Source: Nitrospirota bacterium (GTDB lineage: Bacteria; Nitrospirota; UBA9217). From it: a stretch of DNA of 38,751 bases. The notes under the pieces were generated by a model. The model did no database searches. It was not told the origin of the DNA and worked only from the letters and a program-made list of their open reading frames with translations. The stretch is from positions 1 to 38,751 of the forward strand of contig DATIZR010000047.1 in assembly GCA_035516965.1 (NCBI GenBank). Reading direction: 5' to 3'. The position numbers and the translations under genes are program-made. Position 1 is the stretch's first letter; each line of letters opens with the position of its first letter. Positions 1-7,081 of the stretch are shown piece by piece.

Positions 1-110
1 GTTCGCTGCTACAGGAACGGGAATGGTCGGTAAAAGAGCTCCCCCCTTCGGGCTTTTCGGCCCTTTCCGCTCTGCAAGGCCAAGTACTCAAGCTCTCGAA
101 CGCACGAAAA

Positions 111-541
111 TCAGGTCTTCGCACGATTCAATTTGACCACCACTTTTTCTCCCCGTTGTCGTCATAGAGAGTCCTGGCCTGGGTGATGCTGTCCCTGCCG
201 TCAGCAACGAGCCGGAGGGCGTGCATATGCATTTCCATGAGCGACGCAAGACCGGGCGTCTTTTCGGACAACGTGAATTCCAGGCCGCCGCCCGCGGCAT
301 CGTGAGCTCCATGTGGGGCTGATTGGCAAGCGAGCAGTAATCGGTCATGGTAAGCTTCCCGTTGTACTCATGGTATAGTGTCACCAGCTCGTGGGATGTC
401 CCGGCAAACATTCGTTCCATGATCGCGTTCCCCCGCAGATGTCAGCTCATAGGTCGCCTTGATCGCCTCCGGTCCCTTGCCCATGTCCGCTTTTCCCTCC
501 CAAACGCCGATGACATGCGAAGTAGCATTCTTTGATTTCAT
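111..541 (-). pseudogene. Frameshifted DUF1579-like protein
   Basis: A minus-strand gene is readable only by joining reading frames. The ATG at 541 opens a segment reaching VWEGKADMGKG and ATYELTSAG. A one-base shift in a run of five G near 430 restores NAIMERMFAGTSHELV and on to PHMELT. A second shift near 300 restores AGGGLEFTLSEKTPGL. A third, in a run of five A near 135, restores VVVKLNRAKT and the stop at 111. The WEG opening and the beta-rich remainder resemble DUF1579-type small exported or cytosolic proteins of unknown role (inference). Two of the three lesions are in homopolymers, so these may be sequencing or assembly indels and not true decay. Positions 1-110 hold nothing I can support. 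Confidence 0.6.
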
Positions 542-676
542 TAAGTACCAGACAAAGCGGATGTCAGACGGGCACATCGTACAATCTTCATCCGGGATGG
601 GGGCATGATACTTTGGAGGGCATGGTGTCCTGCAGCATGCAGGAGCATTGACATCCTGAAGGATGACGGGCATGGG

Positions 677-688
677 CGGTGATATACT
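677..688 (+). promoter_or_regulatory. Extended -10 promoter before the DUF2461 gene
   Basis: The sequence TGATATACT at 680-688 is a TG-n extended -10 element with a TATACT box, 26 bases before the ATG of the next gene. A TTGACA at 648-653 lies too far upstream (29-base spacer) to be its -35, so activity would rest on the extended -10. Seen in sequence; activity inferred. Confidence 0.4.
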
Positions 689-714
689 AGGATCATAATC
701 AATCGGGAGATGCC

Positions 715-1404
715 ATGGCGAAGCAAACCTACTTCGGACCGGAACTTTTCACTTTCCTGAGGCTGTTGAAGAAGAACAACAACCGCGAATGGTTTCAGAT
801 GAACAAGGGGCGCTATGAGTCGGACGTTCGGGACCCGATGCTGCGCTTCATAGCCGACTTCACCGCGCCGCTTCACGGGATCAGCAACCGCTTTAAAGCC
901 GACCCTCGCCCCCAGGGCGGTTCACTCTTCCGAATCTACCGCGACACTCGCTTCTCCCGCGACAAGAGCCCCTATAAGATCATGGCAGCGGCCCATTTCC
1001 GGCATGAGGCCGGCGCCGGCGTACACGCACCGGGTTTCTATCTCCACCTCGAGCCCGGCGAGGTGTTTGCCGCAGTGGGCATCTGGCATCCCGACCTTGA
1101 TACGCTTTCGAAAATACGCGACGCGATCCTGTCCCGACCTGACACGTGGAAGCGAATCACGACGGCCGCGAAGTTCAAACAGACTTGGACCTTCTGGGGA
1201 GAATCGTACAAGCGGCCGCCCGCGGGCGTTGAACCAACGCACCCGCTGATTGGGGACCTGAAACGAAAGGATTTCGTCGTAACGGCGCCGTTCACCGAGC
1301 AGGATGCGCGGAGCCCACGGTTCCTGGAGCAGGTGGCGGAAGCATACCGGTCAGCATCAGCCTTTGCCAAGTTCCTCGTCCAGTCCCTGGGTCTCCGCTA
1401 TTGA
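715..1404 (+). CDS. DUF2461 domain-containing protein
   Basis: A 229-residue protein of the DUF2461 (TIGR02453) family, whose biochemical function is unknown. Family hallmarks are visible: an N-terminal stretch with FGPELFTFLRLLKKNNNREWF, then a central FRIYRDTRFSRDKSPYK segment (about residues 73-90), then GFYLHLEPGE and a C-terminal helical part. No signal peptide or membrane segment is seen, so it is probably cytosolic. The ATG at 715 follows TCGGGAG and fits the normal family N-terminus. It stands alone, 21 bases before the CapA-like gene on the same strand, so the two may be co-transcribed. Confidence 0.88.
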   Translation: MAKQTYFGPELFTFLRLLKKNNNREWFQMNKGRYESDVRDPMLRFIADFTAPLHGISNRFKADPRPQGGSLFRIYRDTRFSRDKSPYKIMAAAHFRHEAGAGVHAPGFYLHLEPGEVFAAVGIWHPDLDTLSKIRDAILSRPDTWKRITTAAKFKQTWTFWGESYKRPPAGVEPTHPLIGDLKRKDFVVTAPFTEQDARSPRFLEQVAEAYRSASAFAKFLVQSLGLRY

Positions 1405-1425
1405 GCCGCGTCTCAATGCGCGCAC

Positions 1426-2580
1426 ATGACGACCGCGTTGGCCATGCAGAGAGCCATGAACCTTCCGGCGATAACCATATTTCTGTGCGGCGATATCATG
1501 CCCGGCAGGGGCATCGATCAGGTCCTTCCTCATCCCTCCGATCCGCGTATCCATGAGCCATACCTGACCGACGCGAGGGAGTATGCACGGCTAGCGGAAA
1601 AGGCTTCCGGCCCGATGCAGAGGCCGTTCAGCTTCAGGACGGTCTGGGGAAACGCCTTGGCGGAGTTGGACCGGCGCTCGCCCGACGTGCGCATGATCAA
1701 CCTGGAGACGGCAGTTACCAGGAGCGAAGAGTACTGGGAGGGAAAAGGCATCAATTACCGGATGCACCCGGCAAACGCACCAATCCTTACCGCGGCCGGG
1801 ATCGATGTTGCCACGCTCGCGAACAACCACGTCCTCGACTGGGGATATTCCGGCCTTGCGGAGACGATCGCGACGCTGAAGAAGCTGAACATCGCGCACA
1901 CCGGCGCAGGCAGGAACCGGAGCGAGGCGGAAGCCCCGGCCATCGTCGATCTCGGCCGGAAGGGCCGGGTGATCGTCTTCTCTTTTGCCGTCGGGACGAG
2001 CGGCGTAGCCGATGCCTGGGCAGCCCTGAACAGCCGGCCCGGAGTAAACTTCCTCGCGGACCTTTCCCCTGACACGGTCCTTCGCATACGGGAACAGGTG
2101 CAGCGGGTGAAAAAGCAGGGAGATATCCTGATCGCCTCGATCCACTGGGGCCCGAACTGGGGATATGACATCTCACCAGAACAGGTGCGCTTCGCCCACG
2201 GTCTCATCGATGCAGCAGGCATGGACGTGATCCACGGCCATTCCGCCCACCACGTGAAGGCTGTCGAGGTCTACCACGACAAGCTCATCCTCTATGGATG
2301 CGGCGACCTTCTGAATGACTATGAAGGCATCGGCGGCCATGAGGATTTTCGCGGTGACCTGGGACTCATGTACTTCGCGCAAGTCGACCCCGCAACGGGC
2401 AGACTCCTTGCCCTGGACATGATACCGACGCAGGTACGTCGCTTCCGAGTGAACCTGGCCTCGCCTGTCGAGGCAGCTTGGCTAGCAGGCGTACTGAACC
2501 GGGAAGGTAGAAAATACGGGACGAGCGTGGAGCCGTCTGATGAAAAAAGGCTGCGGCTTGACTGGGGCGTCGCGCAATAA
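1426..2580 (+). CDS. CapA family metallophosphatase-like protein
   Basis: A 384-residue CapA/PgsA-type protein, related to poly-gamma-glutamate synthesis factors and built on a calcineurin-like phosphoesterase fold. Motifs in order: CGDIMPGRGID (about residues 22-32), MINLETAVTR, ANNHVLDWGYSGL, SIHWGPNWGYD and VIHGHSAHHVKAVEVY, which supply the Asp, Asn and His residues expected at the metal site. No signal peptide or anchor is obvious, unlike many CapA proteins, so a cytosolic or altered location is possible. An internal Met 12 residues downstream (MNLPAITIF) is an alternative start. The actual substrate is unknown; a polymer-synthesis role is not shown by the neighbours. Confidence 0.85.
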   Translation: MTTALAMQRAMNLPAITIFLCGDIMPGRGIDQVLPHPSDPRIHEPYLTDAREYARLAEKASGPMQRPFSFRTVWGNALAELDRRSPDVRMINLETAVTRSEEYWEGKGINYRMHPANAPILTAAGIDVATLANNHVLDWGYSGLAETIATLKKLNIAHTGAGRNRSEAEAPAIVDLGRKGRVIVFSFAVGTSGVADAWAALNSRPGVNFLADLSPDTVLRIREQVQRVKKQGDILIASIHWGPNWGYDISPEQVRFAHGLIDAAGMDVIHGHSAHHVKAVEVYHDKLILYGCGDLLNDYEGIGGHEDFRGDLGLMYFAQVDPATGRLLALDMIPTQVRRFRVNLASPVEAAWLAGVLNREGRKYGTSVEPSDEKRLRLDWGVAQ

Positions 2581-2665
2581 ACGAGACTCAAAGCGCGACT
2601 CAGGCAGACTCTGGCCAGGGTTGAACCTGAAAGACACCTATTCATTTTTTCATACTATAGTACAA

Positions 2666-2694
2666 TTGACAGCATCAGGACAGGATGCTACTTT
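2666..2694 (+). promoter_or_regulatory. Sigma-70 promoter before the small barrel gene
   Basis: TTGACA at 2666-2671 and TACTTT at 2689-2694 are separated by 17 bases. Transcription would start near 2701, giving an untranslated leader of about 100 bases before the ATG at 2804. Seen by eye; activity inferred. Confidence 0.5.
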
Positions 2695-2803
2695 TAATTC
2701 ATGTGAGTGAGTGCCACGGAACAGGGAATTTATTGCGATGCCCTGTTCCACAGCAGGCGATTGTGAAACACGGACCGCAGCGTTCCAAGAGTGGAGGACG
2801 TCA

Positions 2804-3106
2804 ATGGTCGCCTACATGCTCGTTCGACATAAAGTAAAGGACTTTAAAGCATGGAAGCAGGCTTACGAGGCACACTTCCCGAAGCGGGTCAAGGCAGGGC
2901 TCACGGAGCAATACCTGTTTCGGGGCGCTGACGATCCCAATGAGGTCATTGTCCTGTTCGAGGCCAAGGACCTTGCGCGCGCAAAGGCGTTCTCTGGGTC
3001 TCCGGACCTGAGAGATACCATGGTAAAAGCCGGCGTCATGGACAGGCCCGATATTTTCTTCCTCACTGACCAGTACAGTGCCATGAAGGCAGCGTCAGGT
3101 TATTAG
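2804..3106 (+). CDS. Small dimeric alpha/beta-barrel protein
   Basis: A 100-residue protein starting MVAYMLVRHKVKDFKAWK and ending near SAMKAASGY. The pattern of a beta strand, an FKAWK helix, a second strand (EVIVLFEAKDL) and a helix with LRDTMVKAGV matches the ferredoxin-like dimeric alpha/beta-barrel (ABM-like) superfamily, which includes small monooxygenases and stress proteins. No cofactor motif is visible, so no reaction is assigned. A longer open frame begins upstream near 2711, but the ATG at 2804 has a clear GTGGAGGACG ribosome site and starts at the family N-terminus, so it is preferred. Confidence 0.75.
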   Translation: MVAYMLVRHKVKDFKAWKQAYEAHFPKRVKAGLTEQYLFRGADDPNEVIVLFEAKDLARAKAFSGSPDLRDTMVKAGVMDRPDIFFLTDQYSAMKAASGY

Positions 3107-3509
3107 CTCATGATAGAGTCTCTCCCTTAACTGGGCGTTGAAAAAACATTTTTAGTTTCTGTTTGTTAACGAGCAAGGCAGCCGTACCCGGATGTGCGCG
3201 AGAAATGCTGTCAAGTCACCTGCGAATGTTTGACCCCGTTCCATCCTTGTAACTGACCCCTGTTTCCCCACCTTCAAACTCAAACATCGTTTTAACGACC
3301 GTATGAAGAATATCCCTTTCGGTGAACCCTGCCCTTTGCTTGCTCGACGGCAGACGCAGTTTCATTTGGTGAGCGGCGCGGATAATATAACACTGTTATT
3401 CCCATCAGTTTCTTGACAGGCAGGCGAATGCCGCCTACACTTAATTAAATCGTTTACTACCTTCGATAATTTTCCTTAATGACCACACTACGAGAAAGGA
3501 GGTAATGGC
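3107..3509. other. Intergenic gap with a promoter at its right end
   Basis: About 400 bases without a credible gene on either strand. The left two thirds show no hairpin terminator, RNA gene or repeat that I recognise. The right end holds the promoter and leader of the multiheme cytochrome gene. Confidence 0.6.
3413..3441 (+). promoter_or_regulatory. Sigma-70 promoter for the multiheme cytochrome
   Basis: A consensus TTGACA (3413-3418) and TACACT (3436-3441) are separated by exactly 17 bases. The start would be near 3448, giving a leader of about 60 bases that ends in the strong ribosome site AAAGGAGGTAA just before the ATG at 3510. Confidence 0.65.
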
Positions 3510-4823
3510 ATGAGAGTGCAAAGCTTCCTGGCGGTCGTCGCTTTCCTTATCTTGTCGTATGCGATGCCTTATCAGATCCTGCATGCAGCTGAGACAAAGA
3601 AGGCGACCAGCATCGACGAACTTGCAAAGATGTATGATTCAACCGGATGCAGAGGGTGCCATGAGGGGGTTTACAAGGAGTGGGAGCAGTCGATCCACTC
3701 GCGGTCCATATTCGGGACCGGGAGGACGGCCGCTACGATCAAAACGACTGTCTCCGTGGGGCTCATGGGCTGGCAGTATTCAGGCGTAAAAAAGCCTGAA
3801 GATGTACAGGTGAAACACCTGATGCTCTGCGCCAAATGCCACCTGCCGCAACTGGCGGATGCGACGGACGCTGTTGCAAAGGAGATCGTCCGGGAGGCCT
3901 TCATCTACTCGGACCCCAAAACGAGCGACGGGGACCGCGAAAAGGCGGCTCATAACCTGTCCAAGGTGAGCATCAACTGCCTCATCTGTCACCAGCGGAA
4001 CGCCATCACGCACAAGTGGGTGGACGGGTTCCCGCAGAAGAACGAGGTCTATGGGGCGAAGAGCGGCAGTCACGCCGACCCCGCCCATCCGGTAATGAAG
4101 GTCAGCCCGATCATGGATGAGTCGATCCTCTGCGGCCAGTGCCACGGCCTCGGACCGAACTTCGAGCTGGAGAACCCCTCTCAGTGTGCAACCCTGTACG
4201 GCAGCTACCTCTGGGCGTACCGCGCCGAGGGCGGCCAGGAGCGCTGCCAGGAATGCCACATGAAGAGGAGCAAGCTCGGCCACAACATGCAGGCCTACCG
4301 CGACCCGGGCATGGCCAAGGCCGCGGTGGATTTCAAGGTCGAAACCCTCGGCTACCAGTGGCGGGACGGCTCTCGAATGGTGCCCCAGGCCCTGGTCAGA
4401 GTTGAGATGACCAACCGCGCCGGACACGCCATCCCCGATGGCTGACCCACGCCCAACCGGCTGGTCCTGGAAGTGACCGCGAGAGACACACAAGGAAAAG
4501 AATTGTTCAGACAGTCAAAGATCTACATGCCCATTCCCCAGCAGCTCGGACGCGGCGACAAGATGGGCCGCGGACCCTATGAAAAGAGCGGCATCATCCG
4601 CGATACGGGCCTGCCGCCCAACCGCCCGGTCATCGAGAAGTTCGACATCCCCTTTCCGGCGGAGTTCACCAAAAAGGACGGCAAGGATGTGACCACGCTC
4701 CAGGATTATGACATGATCGTTGACGTGGAGCTCATGTACCTGCCCTTCGGGACCGTCGAGAGCGGAAAGTTCTCATGGTTCAAGGAGACAAAGAAGGTGA
4801 GCATCGAGAAAGGCGGCGTATAG
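3510..4823 (+). CDS. Pentaheme cytochrome c, predicted selenoprotein (ExtKL-like)
   Basis: An exported cytochrome with a signal peptide (about residues 1-26, ending HAA) and five CxxCH heme sites at C47, C107, C157, C208 and C246. An in-frame TGA at 4443-4445 (codon 312) interrupts a conserved-looking stretch GHAIPDG-x-PTPNRLVLEV. The same frame then runs 125 more codons to TAG at 4821-4823 with clear protein character (VTARDTQGKELF, PIPQQLGRGDKMG, ending SIEKGGV). Read as Sec312 the protein has 437 residues. The split matches the ExtK plus ExtL pair of Geobacter-type ext clusters, known as a multiheme (seleno)protein. The likely role is periplasmic or extracellular electron transfer; the acceptor is unknown. 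A promoter and a strong ribosome site precede it and a terminator follows. Alternatives are a nonsense mutation or a truncated 311-residue cytochrome. Confidence 0.78.
4460..4480 (+). promoter_or_regulatory. Candidate bacterial SECIS of the cytochrome gene
   Basis: Starting 14 bases after the TGA, G4460-C4461 pair with G4479-C4480, U4462 is bulged, GGUC (4463-4466) pairs with GACC (4475-4478), and the loop is CUGGAAGU. This is the layout of the E. coli fdhF SECIS: short stem, bulged U on the 5' side, upper stem, and a loop containing GG about 22 nt after the UGA. A competing fold of 4453-4470 exists. Folded by eye. Confidence 0.5.
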
Positions 4824-4885
4824 CAACGAATGCGGGAGCAGCAAATCGGCGACCGTAAGTCACCGGTTTTTCTGGCTGAATAAGC

Positions 4886-4932
4886 AAGCCGGCGGGAACA
4901 TGGTGCTGTCATCCATGCTCGCCGGCTTTTTT
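4886..4932. terminator. Intrinsic terminator after the cytochrome gene
   Basis: AAGCCGGCG (4886-4894) pairs with CGCCGGCTT (4920-4928), with extra pairing of ACATGG with CCATG inside, followed by a run of T at 4927-4932 on the plus strand. It lies between the convergent cytochrome and DsrC-like genes and can also serve the minus strand, where the flank is less T-rich. Confidence 0.7.
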
Positions 4933-4966
4933 CCGGAACTCCGTCGACCTCATGCTTCAGCCCCGG

Positions 4967-5311
4967 CTAATACCCCAGCGGTTCCCACTCCTTGAACCTG
5001 ATCACTTCCTCGCCCGGGTTCGGCAGCCCGGCGATCTTCCAGGCCTTGACCGGGTCCAGGAACCGCTCGGTCACGCAGTTCCTGGGCTGATGGACATTCT
5101 TGCACACAAAACGCACAATGGGAAAGAACCGGTGCTTCCGGTAGTACTCCCGAAGGAACCTCAGGATGTCGAGCTTGTCTTCGGCCAGCTCTCCCACACC
5201 TTCCTGGGCGGCGAGAACGCCTGCTACCTCTTCCGACCAGTCATTGAGGTCTACGAGGAACCCGTCGTCATCAACAATTATCCTGAGATCCTTATAAACG
5301 ATCACCGGCAT
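4967..5311 (-). CDS. DsrC/TusE-family protein lacking the C-terminal cysteines
   Basis: A 114-residue cytosolic protein of the DsrC/TusE/RspA sulfur-relay family, shown by VDDDGFLVDLNDWSEEVA (residues 12-30), LREYYRKHRFFPIVR (53-67), a KIAGLPNPG segment (92-100) and family length. In DsrC the C-terminal arm carries two redox Cys (KxCKIAGLP and GCV) and in TusE one. Here those positions are Trp91 and Glu, and the only Cys are C70 and C79. It therefore resembles the cysteine-less RspA type, thought to be regulatory, and probably cannot carry persulfide on its arm. The tail is also extended (RFKEWEPLGY). The ATG at 5311 has a GGGGAG ribosome site. It lies 108 bases downstream of the rhodanese gene on the same strand. 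Confidence 0.85.
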   Translation of the reverse strand: MPVIVYKDLRIIVDDDGFLVDLNDWSEEVAGVLAAQEGVGELAEDKLDILRFLREYYRKHRFFPIVRFVCKNVHQPRNCVTERFLDPVKAWKIAGLPNPGEEVIRFKEWEPLGY

Positions 5312-5419
5312 GGCGTTGCTCCCCGATTTTGTGACTAATCCAGCACACACGCGTGCCGAAAGCTGCCTCTATAATATCGTCTGATGAGGCTTTGCGCCAA
5401 ATCTCGATTCTGCACGCGC

Positions 5420-5833
5420 TCACTTTTTTTCGACCGGATACCCGGCGTCCACCCATGCGTTCCATCCGCCCTTGAGCGCGAAAACATTCTTATATCCCCG
5501 CTCCATGAGCTCGAGCACCACACGGGCACTCGTTCCTTCGTCGGGTCAGGAGCAGTAGACGATGAGCTTCTTCTCCCGGGGAACACCTTTGATCCATGAT
5601 GAAACATCATGGGGATCGACCCGGACCGCGCCTTTGATCTTCCGGTCGCTGCCGCTCCAGCTGGACCCGGTCCGCGCGTCCAGGATGAGGATATTCGGAT
5701 TTCCCAGGAGCGCCTTCACCTCCTCCTTGGCGATCCGGGGCGCGCTGTCGCTCGTCCAGCCGGCTGATGCGAAGAGCAGGCCCATCATGGCCATGATGAG
5801 CATGCCCGCGTATACCGCGGTTCTCCTTTTCAT
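5420..5833 (-). CDS. Exported rhodanese-like protein, predicted selenoprotein (ExtH-like)
   Basis: A periplasmic rhodanese-fold protein: signal peptide at residues 1-25 (MKRRTAVYAGMLIMAMMGLL then FASAG), LILDARTGSSW (48-59), GAVRVDPHDV, and the active loop VYC94-S-x96-PDEGTSAR. Codon 96 is TGA (5546-5548). The frame continues to ARVVLELMERGYKNV and ALKGGWNAWVDAGYPVEKK, the canonical C-terminal half of the domain, ending at 5420. Relatives commonly have Cys at this spot (YCxCPxE), so Sec96 in a C-S-U motif is the simplest reading and gives 137 residues. Rhodaneses transfer sulfane sulfur; a Sec would suit selenium, tellurium or thiol redox chemistry (inference). AAGGAGA precedes the ATG. The Geobacter ext cluster also pairs a rhodanese (ExtH) with the Sec cytochrome. 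The alternative is a pseudogene. Confidence 0.8.
5512..5532 (-). promoter_or_regulatory. Candidate bacterial SECIS of the rhodanese gene
   Basis: Beginning 14 bases after the TGA, CGAG pairs with CUCG, followed by U-G, G-U and two C-G pairs, closing a five-base loop CGUGU. The stem has eight pairs and the loop starts 22 nt after the UGA with a G in its first two bases, as in the bacterial SECIS consensus. Folded by eye. Confidence 0.5.
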
Positions 5834-5980
5834 AAACCTGTCTCCTTGTGCGGCGAGGTTGGGTGTCGGGCCCGCGGGATGGTATCCCGCAGGATCCGGT
5901 GCGGCGTGGCTCTTGATCGAGCCTACTCCAAACATTCGCAATTTGCAAGGCCCTCGGCGGCAGGTCATGGCTGCGCTCGC

Positions 5981-7081
5981 TCACTCGAGGGTCGTGTGGA
6001 ACCGCCGGAAGCTGGCCACGACGCTGACCACGGCCAGAATGACGAGATAGACGATGTGCTGCACGACGTAGGCGGTCTCCCCTCCCTTCAGCATGATGTT
6101 CCGGAGAAGTCCCATGAAGTGGGCAAGAGGGTCGAGGAAAGCGAGCCAGCGAAGGAACTCGGGCATGTTCTCGATGGGGAACATGAGGCCCGAGAACATG
6201 ATCATCGGAAACAGGAACAGAAAGCCGGCAAGTCCTGCCTGCTGCTGGTTCCTGCAGTAGGTGGAGATCAGGGTGCCGAGGCCGACGGCGGTGCAGACAA
6301 AGGCGAAGGCCGCGATGAGCAGGACCGGGAGCGAGCCGCGCATGGGCACATGGAACGCGAACACCGCCACGGACAGGATCAGGGGCACATTGGACATCCC
6401 CAGGACGACATAGGGGATGGTCTTGCCGTAGATGACCTCCGACCGCGACACCGGCGCGCTGATCAGCATCTCGAAGGTCCCCATCTCCTTCTCCCGGACG
6501 ATCGCGATGTTGGACATGATCAGGGTTGATATGAGCATGATCATGCACATGGTGCCGGGGACCATGAACACGGAGGTTTCGAGCTCAGGGTTGAACAGTA
6601 CGCGTGTGCTTATCCTGATGGGAGACGAGGGCGGCTCCAGCTTCAGGTCGTCCCTCACGGTCTGTTGGACGATCGACTGGAGATAGCCCTCCACGGACTG
6701 CGCCTGGAGCACGTTGGTCGCGTTGATCAGCACCTGGAGATGTGCGTCGCCCCGGCCGAGCGCCCGCGTGAACCCTCCCGGGGGCGGGACCAGCACTGCA
6801 TCCGCAGCGCCGGACTCGATCAGGGTATAGGGATCCGCTCCGCCCGGCTGCGCGGGGATGAACCACCGCCCCCCGATGCTCCGTTCGTACACGTGGCGGA
6901 GGACCGTGTCGTCGGGCGCGAAGAGGGCCGCGAGCCGGATGTTCTTCACCTCGTTCGAGATGGCTACGCCGAAGAGCGTGAGCTGGATGAGGGGCATAAC
7001 GAACAGCATGATCCGCATGCGTTTGTCCCGGAGCGTCTGTGTCAGCTCTTTCTTGATGAAGCCCAGGAGCGTCCTGTTCAT
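5981..7081 (-). CDS. ABC-2 family exporter permease (YbhR/YbhS type)
   Basis: A 366-residue inner-membrane permease: one N-terminal membrane helix (IMLFVMPLIQLTLFGVAI), a large periplasmic domain, then five C-terminal helices (for example MIMLISTLIMSNIAIV, VVLGMSNVPLILSVAVFAF and AGFLFLFPMIMFSGLMF). The IVREKEMGTFE and PIENMPEFLRW segments are typical of ABC-2 drug-type permeases. It would form the membrane channel with the paired permease upstream, driven by the two ATPases of the operon. Its ATG overlaps the stop of the previous gene by four bases (ATGA), indicating translational coupling. It is the last gene of the operon. Confidence 0.9.
   Translation of the reverse strand: MNRTLLGFIKKELTQTLRDKRMRIMLFVMPLIQLTLFGVAISNEVKNIRLAALFAPDDTVLRHVYERSIGGRWFIPAQPGGADPYTLIESGAADAVLVPPPGGFTRALGRGDAHLQVLINATNVLQAQSVEGYLQSIVQQTVRDDLKLEPPSSPIRISTRVLFNPELETSVFMVPGTMCMIMLISTLIMSNIAIVREKEMGTFEMLISAPVSRSEVIYGKTIPYVVLGMSNVPLILSVAVFAFHVPMRGSLPVLLIAAFAFVCTAVGLGTLISTYCRNQQQAGLAGFLFLFPMIMFSGLMFPIENMPEFLRWLAFLDPLAHFMGLLRNIMLKGGETAYVVQHIVYLVILAVVSVVASFRRFHTTLE

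Noticed and set aside
648-653. TTGACA before the DUF2461 gene as a -35 box
   Set aside because: The distance to the -10 (TATACT) is 29 bases, too long for sigma-70; the extended -10 alone is favoured.
3200-3330. A possible transposon remnant in the gap before the cytochrome gene
   Set aside because: Phrases such as GACCCCGTTCCATCC look repetitive, but no inverted repeats, direct repeats or transposase fragment were found.
4443-4445. The cytochrome as two independent genes, or as a simple nonsense pseudogene
   Set aside because: The second half has no credible start or ribosome site of its own, and the frame is intact across the TGA with family-like sequence on both sides, which favours recoding over decay.
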